Source: Sphingobacterium phlebotomi
Lineage (GTDB): Bacteria; Bacteroidota; Bacteroidia; Sphingobacteriales; Sphingobacteriaceae
Direction: 5' to 3'
DNA: 64,000 nucleotides
Assembly: GCF_008180195.1 (NCBI RefSeq)
Contig: NZ_VTAV01000017.1
Location: 1 to 64,000 of the forward strand
The position numbers and the translations under genes are program-made. Below are positions 53,711-61,903 of this stretch, piece after piece. Within the stretch, counting starts at the first letter, position 1, and every line of letters begins with the position of its first letter. The notes under the pieces were generated by a model that searched no databases, was not told where the DNA came from, and worked only from the letters and a program-made list of their open reading frames with translations.

Positions 53711-54178
53711 ATGAGAAAATCAAAACCAAAAAAGAGAATCATTTTACCTGATCCAAAGTTTAATGACGTTCAGGTAACACGTTTCGTAAATAATATGATG
53801 GTAGACGGTAAAAAATCTATCGCTTATTCCATCTTTTACGATGCAGTAGAATTAGTAGAACAAAAAACACAAGAGAACGGTTTAGAGACTTGGAAAAAAG
53901 CGTTGAACAACGTTATGCCAGCTGTAGAGGTTAAGTCTCGCCGTGTAGGTGGTGCCAACTTCCAAGTTCCTATGGAAGTACGTCCAGAGCGTAAAATCGC
54001 TTTGGGTATGAAATGGTTGATCTCTTACTCTCGTAGACGCGGTGAAAAAACCATGCGCGAAAAATTAGCAGGAGAAATCATTTCCGCTTCTAAAGGTGAA
54101 GGTGCTGCTGTGAAGAAGAAAGAAGATACGCACAAAATGGCGGAAGCAAACAAAGCGTTCTCACACTTCAGATTCTAA
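53711..54178 (+). CDS. rpsG: 30S ribosomal protein S7
   Basis: This 155-residue protein is S7, which nucleates the 30S head by binding 16S rRNA. Family sequence includes DPKFNDVQVTRFVNNMMVDGKKSIAYSIFYDAVELVE and VEVKSRRVGGANFQVPMEVRPERKIALGMKWLI, with the C-terminal EDTHKMAEANKAFSHFRF. Normal length. Second gene of the str operon; a hairpin with a T-run separates it from fusA. Confidence 0.98.
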   Translation: MRKSKPKKRIILPDPKFNDVQVTRFVNNMMVDGKKSIAYSIFYDAVELVEQKTQENGLETWKKALNNVMPAVEVKSRRVGGANFQVPMEVRPERKIALGMKWLISYSRRRGEKTMREKLAGEIISASKGEGAAVKKKEDTHKMAEANKAFSHFRF

Positions 54179-54184
54179 TATCGT

Positions 54185-54267
54185 GAAATTGATTACACAA
54201 CTATAAGGGATTACACAGATGGATATTATTGAAGTCTGTGTAATCCTTTTTTGATCTGTGTGATTTC
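54185..54267 (+). terminator. Intra-operon hairpin with competing arms before fusA
   Basis: GGATTACACAGA (54208-54219) and TCTGTGTAATCC (54235-54246) form a perfect 12-bp stem followed by six T, a textbook intrinsic terminator, between rpsG and fusA. Flanking copies exist: GATTACACA at 54191-54199 can pair with the same 3' arm, and ATCTGTGTGATTTC at 54254-54267 can pair with the upstream copy. The arrangement allows mutually exclusive folds. Confidence 0.6.
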
Positions 54268-54280
54268 ATTTAAAAACAAA

Positions 54281-56404
54281 ATGGCAAAAGATTTAAGTTT
54301 AGTAAGAAACATCGGTATCGCTGCTCACATTGATGCCGGTAAAACAACAACAACAGAGCGTATCTTATTCTACTCTGGTGTTAACCACAAAATCGGCGAA
54401 GTGCACGAAGGTGCTTCTACGATGGACTGGATGGCGCAGGAAGCTGAGCGTGGTATCACGATTACTTCTGCCGCTACGACGGTATTCTGGAATTATCGCA
54501 ACAAAAAATACCAGGTAAACGTTATTGATACACCGGGACACGTAGACTTTACCGTAGAGGTAAATCGTTCATTGCGTGTATTAGATGGATTGGTATTCTT
54601 GTTCTCAGCAGTTGATGGTGTAGAGCCACAATCCGAAACAAACTGGCGTCTGGCTGATGGCTATAAAGTACCTCGTATCGGTTTCGTAAATAAAATGGAC
54701 CGTTCAGGAGCTGATTTCTTGAAAGTTGTTAAGCAAGTGAAAGAAATGTTAGGTTCTGAGGCTGTTGCATTACAATTGCCTATCGGTGCAGAAGATAGTT
54801 TCGAAGGTGTAGTCGATTTGATCAACAACCGTGGGATCGTATGGAATGTGGAAGATAAAGGAATGACCTTTACAGAGGTTCCTATCCCAGATGATATGGT
54901 AGACGAAGTTGCGGAGTACCGTGAGAAATTATTGGAAGCTGTTGCTTCTTATGACGAGTCGTTGATGGAAAAATTCTTCGATGATCCGAATTCATTAACG
55001 GAGCGCGAAATCCTTGACGCTTTGCGTAAAGCGGTATTGGATAATGCTATCGTCCCTATGGTATGTGGCTCATCTTTTAAAAACAAAGGTGTACAAACCA
55101 TGCTTGATTTAGTGATGGAATTATTACCTTCTCCATTGGATATCGAAGCGGTTAAAGGTACAGACCCTCGCAACGAAAACGAAATCGAGCGTAAGCCATC
55201 TGAATCTGAACCTTTCGCAGCGTTAGGATTTAAGATTGCTACTGACCCCTTTGTTGGCCGTCTTTGCTTTATCCGAGCATATTCGGGCGTATTGGAAGCG
55301 GGTTCTTACGTTTTAAATACGCGTTCAGGCAATAGAGAACGTATCTCCCGTATCTTCCAAATGCATGCCAACAAACAAAACCCAATCGAGCGTATTGTTG
55401 CTGGTGATATTGGTGCTGTCGTTGGTTTTAAAGATATCAAGACAGGTGATACGCTTTGTGATGAGAAGAACCCAATCGTTCTCGAATCTATGGTATTCCC
55501 TGAGCCGGTTATTGGTTTAGCGATCGAGCCTAAAACACAAGCTGACGTGGATAAATTGGGTATCGCATTAGGTAAACTAGCTGAAGAAGACCCTACATTC
55601 GTTGTAAAGTCGGATGAAGAAACTGGTCAAACGGTTATTTCGGGTATGGGTGAGCTTCACTTGGATATCTTGATCGACCGTTTGAAACGCGAGTTTAAAG
55701 TCGAAGTTAATCAAGGTGCTCCGCAAGTAGCTTACAAAGAGTCTATCAATGGAACTACGGAACACCGTGAAGTATACAAAAAACAATCCGGTGGTCGTGG
55801 TAAATTTGCCGACATCAAAGTGGTGGTTTCTCCTGCTGATGAAGATTTTGATCCGATTAAATCACCGCTTCAATTCGTCAACGAAATCGTGGGTGGCTCT
55901 ATTCCAAAAGAATATATCCCTTCGGTACAGAAAGGATTTGAAGTATCTATGAGCAATGGTGTATTGGCAGGTTATCCACTTTCAGGCATGAAAGTTCGTT
56001 TGATCGATGGTTCATTCCACGCAGTCGACTCCGATTCGCTATCATTCGAACTGGCGGCTAAGATGGCTTACCGCAATGCGTTACCTAAATGTTCTCCGGT
56101 ATTGATGGAACCTATCATGAAGATAGAGGTATTGACTCCGGAAGAAAACATGGGTGATGTCATGGGTGACTTGAACCGTCGTCGTGGCCAAATGCAAGGT
56201 TTGGATACACGTGGTGGTGCACAAGTTATCAAAGCGCACGTACCTCTTTCGGAGATGTTTGGTTATGTAACGCAATTACGTACGATTACTTCTGGCCGTG
56301 CAACTTCTACAATGGAGTTTGACCACTATGCAGAAGCACCTCGTAACGTACAGGACGACGTAATCGCTAAATCGAAAGGTAAGATTAAAGCTATTGAAGA
56401 TTAA
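54281..56404 (+). CDS. fusA: Elongation factor G
   Basis: This 707-residue GTPase moves tRNAs and mRNA through the ribosome and helps recycle it. G-motifs are AHIDAGKTTTTE (G1, about 17), the switch I region RGITITSAATT, DTPGHVDFT (G3, about 87) and NKMDRSGADF (G4, about 140). Domains II-V follow, with GMGELHLDILIDRLKREF and the domain IV YKKQSGGRGKFADI loop. I place the start at the ATG at 54281 (MAKDLSLVRNIGIAAH). Third gene of the str operon; tuf is not between it and rpsJ, as usual for Bacteroidota. Confidence 0.98.
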   Translation: MAKDLSLVRNIGIAAHIDAGKTTTTERILFYSGVNHKIGEVHEGASTMDWMAQEAERGITITSAATTVFWNYRNKKYQVNVIDTPGHVDFTVEVNRSLRVLDGLVFLFSAVDGVEPQSETNWRLADGYKVPRIGFVNKMDRSGADFLKVVKQVKEMLGSEAVALQLPIGAEDSFEGVVDLINNRGIVWNVEDKGMTFTEVPIPDDMVDEVAEYREKLLEAVASYDESLMEKFFDDPNSLTEREILDALRKAVLDNAIVPMVCGSSFKNKGVQTMLDLVMELLPSPLDIEAVKGTDPRNENEIERKPSESEPFAALGFKIATDPFVGRLCFIRAYSGVLEAGSYVLNTRSGNRERISRIFQMHANKQNPIERIVAGDIGAVVGFKDIKTGDTLCDEKNPIVLESMVFPEPVIGLAIEPKTQADVDKLGIALGKLAEEDPTFVVKSDEETGQTVISGMGELHLDILIDRLKREFKVEVNQGAPQVAYKESINGTTEHREVYKKQSGGRGKFADIKVVVSPADEDFDPIKSPLQFVNEIVGGSIPKEYIPSVQKGFEVSMSNGVLAGYPLSGMKVRLIDGSFHAVDSDSLSFELAAKMAYRNALPKCSPVLMEPIMKIEVLTPEENMGDVMGDLNRRRGQMQGLDTRGGAQVIKAHVPLSEMFGYVTQLRTITSGRATSTMEFDHYAEAPRNVQDDVIAKSKGKIKAIED

Positions 56405-56467
56405 TAATAATTTACCGACCACTGGTTGTGAATAGCTCTAATCAGTGGTCATATTAAACAAATAAAA

Positions 56468-56773
56468 ATGAGCCAAAGAATCAGAATTAAATTGAAATCT
56501 TACGATTATAACTTGGTTGATAAATCAGCTGAGAAAATCGTGAAAACGGTAAAACCTACAGGTGCAGTAGTAAGTGGTCCTATTCCATTGCCTACAGAGA
56601 AAAAAATCTATACGGTTTTGCGTTCACCACACGTTAACAAAAAAGCACGTGAGCAATTCCAATTGTGTGCTTATAAAAGATTGTTGGATATCTATTCATC
56701 AAACTCTAAAACTGTTGATGCATTGATGAAACTTGAATTACCTTCAGGTGTTGAAGTGGAAATCAAAGTGTGA
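56468..56773 (+). CDS. rpsJ: 30S ribosomal protein S10
   Basis: This 101-residue protein is S10, a 30S head protein that also acts as NusE in antitermination. Conserved stretches are QRIRIKLKSYDYNLVDKSAEKIV, TGAVVSGPIPLPTEKKIYTVLRSPHVNKKAREQF and the C-terminal LPSGVEVEIKV. In most Bacteroidota known to me rplC and the rest of the S10 operon follow; here a strong terminator and two oppositely oriented outer-membrane genes come next. Confidence 0.97.
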   Translation: MSQRIRIKLKSYDYNLVDKSAEKIVKTVKPTGAVVSGPIPLPTEKKIYTVLRSPHVNKKAREQFQLCAYKRLLDIYSSNSKTVDALMKLELPSGVEVEIKV

Positions 56774-56788
56774 TAGATTTCAGTTAAA

Positions 56789-56827
56789 CAAAAATAGGCT
56801 GCTTTTTTCAAAGCAGCCTATTTTTTT
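56789..56827. terminator. Bidirectional terminator after rpsJ
   Basis: AAAATAGGCTGCTT (56791-56804) and AAGCAGCCTATTTT (56811-56824) form a perfect 14-bp stem with a 6-nt loop, followed by T on both strands. It closes the str operon and the convergent outer-membrane protein gene. Confidence 0.88.
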
Positions 56828-56841
56828 AACAAGGTTGTTTC

Positions 56842-57453
56842 TTAGAATTGATAGCCTACACCAATAGACCATACACGGTTTTTAACAGTAGCTCCTTCAA
56901 TATCTTTCATCATATTAGTCAATCCCAATCCATAACCGATATTAATCAAAAAACCATTGTTCAATTTGTACCCACCTAAAAAGTTAAGTCCGGCATCAAA
57001 AATATTGAGTCCGGCATCATCAAAACTTCCACTTTCACTAATGTTACCAGCAGACGTCTTTACACGAACACCCAAACCAGCGTACGGACCAGCACCAAAA
57101 AACAACTTTCCTACCTCTCCGGTCGGAATATAATATACAGCATTTACAGGGATTTCAATATACATTAAGTCTTCCTTTACTTTCTCATTAACCCCAACAA
57201 ACTCACCTGATACAGTGCCACCTTTGCCTTGAAACGAAACCCCAGGTTGAATACTGAAATTATTCGCCACTGTTATATCTGCATAACCTGTCACATAAAA
57301 TGATGTTCTCGTATCCGATGTAAACGTAATATTTCCCCCGCTCGCTTTATATTTAGCAAGATTAACGCCGGCTTTCAATCCATAAGAAGTTTGCGCAGTA
57401 GCAGCGGTTATACCACACAATACAACAGCCATAAATGATAATATTCTCTTCAT
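56842..57453 (-). CDS. Small outer-membrane beta-barrel protein (OMP_b-brl family)
   Basis: A 203-residue outer-membrane barrel. The signal peptide (MKRILSFMAVVLCGITAATAQ) is followed by SYGLKAGVNLAKYKASGGN, VTGYADITVANNFSIQPGVSFQGKGG, MYIEIPVNAVYYIPTG and a closing strand IGVGYQF. This is the common porin-like eight-strand family of Bacteroidota; function unknown, possibly structural or adhesive. It is a close paralogue of the adjacent upstream gene, 78 bp away with its own terminator between them. Confidence 0.85.
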   Translation of the reverse strand: MKRILSFMAVVLCGITAATAQTSYGLKAGVNLAKYKASGGNITFTSDTRTSFYVTGYADITVANNFSIQPGVSFQGKGGTVSGEFVGVNEKVKEDLMYIEIPVNAVYYIPTGEVGKLFFGAGPYAGLGVRVKTSAGNISESGSFDDAGLNIFDAGLNFLGGYKLNNGFLINIGYGLGLTNMMKDIEGATVKNRVWSIGVGYQF

Positions 57454-57484
57454 AAATTATAAATTAATAAAAACAAATATAACA

Positions 57485-57512
57485 AAAAAGGCTATCTTAA
57501 TGATAGCCTTCT
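57485..57512 (-). terminator. Terminator between the two barrel paralogues
   Basis: AAGGCTATC (57488-57496) and GATAGCCTT (57502-57510) form a 9-bp stem with a 5-nt loop. On the minus strand it is followed by a T-run, so it ends the upstream paralogue. Confidence 0.75.
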
Positions 57513-57531
57513 TCGAAAATTCTTGTTCCTA

Positions 57532-58122
57532 TTAGAACTCAAAACCTACTCCAGCAGAGAACACGCCGTTTCTAAGATTACCGCTTCCTACATTATTCAA
57601 ATTTCCAAGACCTAGCCCATAACCTGCGTTAACCAAAAAACCATTAGTTAACTTGTATCCAGCTAAAAAGTTAAATCCCCAATCGAAGCGATTAACTTCA
57701 TCATCTGCTGAACCGAAATTAATATCATACGATTGTCCTCCTCCCTTTACTTTTCCGGAAAGCCCTAATGCTGCATAAGGTCCGGCACCAATAAATACAG
57801 AACCCGTATATCCCGTAGGGATATAATATACCGCATTTACAGGAATTTCTAAATACATCAGATTGGTTTTCACGTCATCAATCTTTCCGCCTTTCCCTTG
57901 CAATGACAACCCCGGTTGGATCGCAAAATTAGCAGCTGCCGGAATACTAGCGTAACCGGTAACATAAAAATTAGTAGAGGCATCAGTTGATTCCGTCACA
58001 CCGTTTCCGGAAGCGTTTAGCTTGGGAAAGTTTAAACCTGCTTTTGCTCCCCAAGATGTTTGGGCTTGTGCTCCTGCAGCCAATAAAAAGGCTGCTCCTA
58101 ATGAAAGTAAAATCTTTTTCAT
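57532..58122 (-). CDS. Small outer-membrane beta-barrel protein, paralogue
   Basis: A 196-residue barrel protein sharing its whole layout with its downstream neighbour: signal peptide (MKKILLSLGAAFLLAAGAQAQ), SWGAKAGLNFPKLNASGNG, VTGYASIPAAANFAIQPGLSLQGKGG, MYLEIPVNAVYYIPTG, GGYKLTNGFLVNAGYGLGLGN and the closing SAGVGFEF. The two differ mostly in loops between strands (the central DINFGSADDEVNRFDW here), which suggests tandem duplication followed by change of the surface-exposed parts. It has its own terminator, so the copies are transcribed separately. Confidence 0.85.
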   Translation of the reverse strand: MKKILLSLGAAFLLAAGAQAQTSWGAKAGLNFPKLNASGNGVTESTDASTNFYVTGYASIPAAANFAIQPGLSLQGKGGKIDDVKTNLMYLEIPVNAVYYIPTGYTGSVFIGAGPYAALGLSGKVKGGGQSYDINFGSADDEVNRFDWGFNFLAGYKLTNGFLVNAGYGLGLGNLNNVGSGNLRNGVFSAGVGFEF

Positions 58123-58268
58123 ACTCTTTTAAATTTGTTATTACAATGTAGGAAGTACAATATTCAGACCAAAACATCGATTCCCTATTAAAATGCAATT
58201 AAATGACATTATACTTCTAATGGTATAAATACTTTAAGATACTTTTATCACTTTACTTTTTCAATTAG

Positions 58269-58299
58269 TTGGATATGTCAAAAGTAAGTTTTATTTTTG
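58269..58299 (+). promoter_or_regulatory. Promoter of tRNA-Cys and the 59-residue gene
   Basis: TTG at 58269-58271 and TATTTTTG at 58292-58299 are spaced 20 bp, a good Bacteroidota promoter. Transcription would start near 58306, a few bases before the tRNA; a small TTCCC/GGGAA stem (58302-58317) lies right at the tRNA 5' end. Confidence 0.6.
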
Positions 58300-58319
58300 C
58301 ATTCCCTTGAACGGGAAAG

Positions 58320-58390
58320 GGTCGGATGGCCGAGTGGCTAGGCTGAGGTCTGCAAAACCTCCTACAGCGGTTCGAATCCGCTTCCGACCT
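58320..58390 (+). tRNA. tRNA-Cys (GCA)
   Basis: A complete 71-nt cloverleaf. The acceptor stem is GGTCGGA/TCCGACC, the anticodon loop is TCTGCAAAA with anticodon GCA, and the T-arm contains GGTTCGAATCC. The discriminator base after the acceptor is T, the identity base of cysteine tRNAs. CCA is not encoded. It is followed closely by a small basic-protein gene under the same promoter. Confidence 0.95.
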
Positions 58391-58418
58391 CGTTTTTAAA
58401 GACAAAAAAAATTGAACC

Positions 58419-58598
58419 ATGGGAGTTACACGTTTAAAAAGAAAAGATAGAAGAAACAAAACCACTTCACGTATGGAAGTGCAGTTTTTGAAATTAGGGC
58501 GCGATGTTGAGTTAGGCTCAAAAAGTAAAATGCCTAAAAATAGCCAAATCACGAAGAACAACGAGGTTTTGGATAAATTAGTTGCAAAGGCAAAATAA
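58419..58598 (+). CDS. Small basic protein of 59 residues
   Basis: An ATG 29 bp after the tRNA opens a 59-residue frame beginning MGVTRLKRKDRRNKTTSRM and continuing with QFLKLGRDVELGSKSKMPKNSQITKNNEVLDKLVAKAK. It is very basic, has no membrane segment and shows normal codon use. Similar small proteins with this beginning appear, as I recall, in other Sphingobacteriales; no function is known to me. Charge and size suggest RNA or ribosome binding. It seems to share a transcript with tRNA-Cys. A strong hairpin follows. Confidence 0.65.
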   Translation: MGVTRLKRKDRRNKTTSRMEVQFLKLGRDVELGSKSKMPKNSQITKNNEVLDKLVAKAK

Positions 58599-58616
58599 TA
58601 ATCGTTTTTAACGATA

Positions 58617-58661
58617 ATAAAATAAGAAGGAGGACACTATGGTTCCTCCTTCTTATTTTAT
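58617..58661. terminator. Bidirectional terminator
   Basis: AAAATAAGAAGGAGGA (58619-58634) and TCCTCCTTCTTATTTT (58644-58659) form a perfect 16-bp stem with a 9-nt loop. It ends the small basic-protein transcript and overlaps the stop of the convergent aldo/keto reductase gene. Confidence 0.85.
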
Positions 58662-59677
58662 ATAAGCCCTTCCTGTCGCATGACGCTCCAGAAATCAGCG
58701 GAAATATCTTTTGTCGCCATTGCAGCGTTGATATGAACTTTTTCAGATTTCGTGGTATTCAGCGCCACACTGCAGACTCCAGCGATATTAAATCCGAAGT
58801 TAAAACAAGCTTCAGCTGGTCGTATGTCAAACGCAGCGCACAGCGCCCAGAATTTATCTCGCCAAGCATATAGTGCTTTTCCCTCCTTAGCATCTTTATC
58901 AATCAGTTGGTAGTTGTAATAGTCGCTTCCTACCAGAAAACCGCCATTAAAGACGGCGGAGTTAATGACGGCTACCCCTTTTTTCCCCAACCCTTCTATA
59001 AAATCAATAAGTCCTTTCGGATGGCTATGTACTGTTAGGCTGTTGGCTATCATCACCCAGTCTAACGATACATCTTCTGCTATCCGTTGGATAATCTTCC
59101 AATCTTTTGCTCCAACTCCTATGCCCAAGACTTTCCCTTCAGCCTTCAGTTCCGTAAGTGCGCGGTAGGCATCCAAAATATCTCGATAAAGTTTCTCTTC
59201 TTCCTCCGGGCTCTCCGCGTTAGCTAAATATTCATCCGGATCATGCACCGAAACCAATTGTGCTGTATAATCACCTAGCAGTGCATTACCTTGATGAAAA
59301 CATGCTAATATACCATCGTAGCTTATTTTTTGCACTGCGTCATTTTCCAATCCTTTCCATACACCTGGTTCGAATGTAGGCTCTGTTGTGGTCAGCGGCA
59401 CTTGGTACCAACCTAATTTATTACTGATTAGCACATTGGAAGGTTCTACATTCAACCGCCTTAAACTTTCCCCTATCGATTCCAAAGAGAGACCGGCACC
59501 ATACTTCCCCGCCGTGTCAAATACTGCTTTCCCCGGTGCGTGTTTTATGCATTCCGCAACAATAGCTAACTTTTCTTCGAAAGGCACTTCTACATATAAA
59601 TTGCCCAGTCCGCTTGTTCCAAATATTATAGGAGGTAATTGAGTACTTAAATTTGGATATCTGTTGGTATTTCCCAT
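58658..59677 (-). CDS. Aldo/keto reductase (aldose dehydrogenase-like)
   Basis: A 339-residue TIM-barrel oxidoreductase. It resembles the D-threo-aldose/L-fucose dehydrogenase group of aldo/keto reductases. FGTSGLGNLYVEV opens the barrel, AVFDTAGKYGAGLSLESIGESLRRL (about 48) holds the catalytic Asp/Tyr pair, SNKLGWYQVPL carries the Lys, and VLGIGVGAKDWKIIQRI plus AVINSAVFNGGFLVGSDYYNY follow. Substrate is probably a sugar such as L-fucose or galactose, inferred from family only. I use the ATG at 59677; an open frame to 59758 overlaps surE and is unlikely to be translated. surE lies 46 bp upstream, on the same strand. Confidence 0.85.
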   Translation of the reverse strand: MGNTNRYPNLSTQLPPIIFGTSGLGNLYVEVPFEEKLAIVAECIKHAPGKAVFDTAGKYGAGLSLESIGESLRRLNVEPSNVLISNKLGWYQVPLTTTEPTFEPGVWKGLENDAVQKISYDGILACFHQGNALLGDYTAQLVSVHDPDEYLANAESPEEEEKLYRDILDAYRALTELKAEGKVLGIGVGAKDWKIIQRIAEDVSLDWVMIANSLTVHSHPKGLIDFIEGLGKKGVAVINSAVFNGGFLVGSDYYNYQLIDKDAKEGKALYAWRDKFWALCAAFDIRPAEACFNFGFNIAGVCSVALNTTKSEKVHINAAMATKDISADFWSVMRQEGLI

Positions 59678-59723
59678 GTGATGTTCTTTTCTTAATCGAA
59701 CGAATGGATGCAAATATATATAA

Positions 59724-60449
59724 TTAAAAATGAGATTTATCTTTGAGTATTTTTTCATCCGTCAAGTCCAGACGTAAGGGCGTAATGGAGACCATATTAT
59801 TTTCTACTGCCCAGCGGTCGGTTCCTTCTTCTGCTGGTTCCAATGGCGTTACCGTAAACCAATAATGCTTCCTCCCTAATGGATCCGTTCCGGGAACAAT
59901 AGTACCGTCGTATAATCGAACCGACTGTCTTGTCCATACAATATCCGTGGGATCGGGTGGGAAATTGACATTATATAACGCGAGTTCCTTATTTTTCAAC
60001 AAGAGCTCTAATGTCTTCGCCACATACGTCTCTAAATGCTCAAAATCAGGCTCGTCTTTTCCAACAGGTGTGCTCAAGGCTATTCCCTTAACACCAAACA
60101 GCACAGCTTGTTTCGCCGCTGCTAACGTCCCTGAATGCCACATAGAATTTCCAAGATTAGGCCCCATATTAATCCCAGATAAAACTACATCCACATTTTT
60201 CCATAAATGCATTCCCATCGCCACACAGTCAGCAGGTGTTCCGTTTACGCGGTGGGCTTCTATATCTGGAAACTCAATAGGTGATTTTTTATAGCCTAAA
60301 GGTCTTGAATGTGTTACCGCATGCCCCATCGAAGACTGTTCTACATCCGGTGCAACAACCCGCACTTCTCCAAAATTCTTTGCCACTTTCGCCAGGGCTG
60401 CAATACCCGGGCTGTATATGCCGTCATCATTCGTCACTAAAATTCTCAT
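59724..60449 (-). CDS. surE: 5'-nucleotidase SurE
   Basis: This 241-residue metal-dependent nucleoside monophosphate phosphatase is linked to stress survival. The metal site is visible in ILVTNDDGIYSPGIAAL (Asp8, Asp9), the Ser in APDVEQSSMGHAVT and the Asn in LSGINMGPNLG (about 93). RVNGTPADCVAMG and YNVNFP are also typical. It cleaves 5' (and some 3') nucleotides in the cytoplasm. The divergent lipid kinase gene starts 75 bp away. Confidence 0.95.
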   Translation of the reverse strand: MRILVTNDDGIYSPGIAALAKVAKNFGEVRVVAPDVEQSSMGHAVTHSRPLGYKKSPIEFPDIEAHRVNGTPADCVAMGMHLWKNVDVVLSGINMGPNLGNSMWHSGTLAAAKQAVLFGVKGIALSTPVGKDEPDFEHLETYVAKTLELLLKNKELALYNVNFPPDPTDIVWTRQSVRLYDGTIVPGTDPLGRKHYWFTVTPLEPAEEGTDRWAVENNMVSITPLRLDLTDEKILKDKSHF

Positions 60450-60524
60450 AACATCTTTTCTTATTTATTTCTTAATTTAACAACAATTAAGCCCCTAAAA
60501 ATGTTCTCCTATTAAACATTATAC

Positions 60525-61424
60525 ATGAAGCAGGTAATCTTATTACATAACCCCAACGCCGGTGAAGAAGACCATTTTAAGGCTGATCTCACTAAAGCCA
60601 TCGAGAAAGAAGGGTATCGATGCACCTATTTTTCAATCAAAGAAGACGAGCAGTGGAAGGACCAATTTTACGAAGCAGATTTTGCTGTCGTGGCTGGTGG
60701 CGATGGCACAGTGCGAAAAGTCGTCAAAGAACTAGTCCGAAGAGAAACAGTCAACACAAGGATAACCATGGCACTACTACCTATGGGTACCGCAAACAAC
60801 TTGTCCAAGGCATTGTCCTTAGACAAAGAGACAAGCTTTGAGAATCATGTGAAGGCTTGGAAATATAACAAGCGTCGACGATTTGATATCGGTACACTTA
60901 CCTACGACGACCGTTCTGATTTTTTTCTAGAAGGTATAGGGTATGGTATATTTCCGACCCTCATCCAAACAATGGAAAAGGTAGACGTCAGCCATTTAGA
61001 CACAACAGAAGAGCACTTGCAATTGGCTTTGGAAAAACTGCATCAAATTGTTTTAACAGCAGAAGCATATCATTACACGATCTACGCGGATAAAAGAAAA
61101 TATGAAGGCAGGTATCTTTTATTGGAAGTCATGAATATCCCATCTATCGGCCCCAACCTCATGCTAGCCCCAGCAGCTCAAATAGATGATGGCTATCTGG
61201 ATTTAGTGACGATTACCGAAAAAGAACGGGATGCATTCGCATTACATATCAAAAAAATTATCGATCAGAAAAAAACGTCTTTTGATTTTCAAACGCTCCG
61301 AGCGAAAAAGATCAAGATACAATCCATTAACAAAAACATCCATATCGACGACAAATATGTATCCACATCTAATGGATTCCTCACTATAGAAATACATGAA
61401 CATCTTCTTGATTTCCTCAAGTAA
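60525..61424 (+). CDS. Diacylglycerol kinase family lipid kinase
   Basis: A 299-residue member of the DAGK-catalytic/YegS/LCB5 family. It begins LLHNPNAGEEDHFK, has the nucleotide-binding GGDGT in VVAGGDGTVRKVV (about 68) and the family's PMGTANNLSKAL (about 90), with the second domain showing VMNIPSIGPNLMLAPAAQIDDGYLDLVTI. It phosphorylates diacylglycerol or a related lipid at the membrane; the substrate is not set. Followed at 82 bp by an unknown acidic protein. Confidence 0.9.
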   Translation: MKQVILLHNPNAGEEDHFKADLTKAIEKEGYRCTYFSIKEDEQWKDQFYEADFAVVAGGDGTVRKVVKELVRRETVNTRITMALLPMGTANNLSKALSLDKETSFENHVKAWKYNKRRRFDIGTLTYDDRSDFFLEGIGYGIFPTLIQTMEKVDVSHLDTTEEHLQLALEKLHQIVLTAEAYHYTIYADKRKYEGRYLLLEVMNIPSIGPNLMLAPAAQIDDGYLDLVTITEKERDAFALHIKKIIDQKKTSFDFQTLRAKKIKIQSINKNIHIDDKYVSTSNGFLTIEIHEHLLDFLK

Positions 61425-61506
61425 AGAAATATGGAAACAACACAGGTAAACATAAAAGCAAGCTGACTGTTCAATAGAGTAACGAATAAAAAAATATAAT
61501 AATCAG

Positions 61507-61869
61507 ATGAAAACAAGTCATAACATTACGTTTGGAAAGAAAACGCGTATTATAATCGCGACGATTACCCATACTCCGGGAGGCACGGAAGAAGAATTTG
61601 GAGACGCGGAAGGTCAGAAAATTAACAAAGACCCAATTATAGGAGGTGCAGATGATGTATACCGTGAGAACCCTACGGACGATCTGCGGGATTCTGATTT
61701 TGTAGATGCAGAACCTCTTCAAGAAGATATCGATCATGCAGCGAATGGTGGTGAGCAAACAAATAACAATCACGAAACAGAAGAACTTGGTACGCCTTCT
61801 GATTCAGAAGAGGAAAATATAGACATCAGTAACCTCGAGGATAATGAGGATATCATAGGTGAGGGTTAA
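61507..61869 (+). CDS. Acidic, disordered hypothetical protein
   Basis: A 120-residue protein I do not recognise. After a short basic start (MKTSHNITFGKKTRIIIATI) the rest is dominated by Asp, Glu, Asn and Gly (GGTEEEFGDAEGQKINKDP, DDLRDSDFVDAEPLQEDIDHAA, SDSEEENIDISNLEDNEDI). It has no cysteines, signal peptide or membrane segment, and is probably disordered. It lies 34 bp before another unknown gene on the same strand, and the two may be linked. Confidence 0.55.
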   Translation: MKTSHNITFGKKTRIIIATITHTPGGTEEEFGDAEGQKINKDPIIGGADDVYRENPTDDLRDSDFVDAEPLQEDIDHAANGGEQTNNNHETEELGTPSDSEEENIDISNLEDNEDIIGEG

Positions 61870-61903
61870 CTGTTTTATACGATGTGGATAAAAATAAAAG
61901 CAT

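Noticed and set aside
58265..58561. 98-residue minus-strand ORF across tRNA-Cys
   Set aside because: It is the antisense of the tRNA and of the small basic-protein gene.
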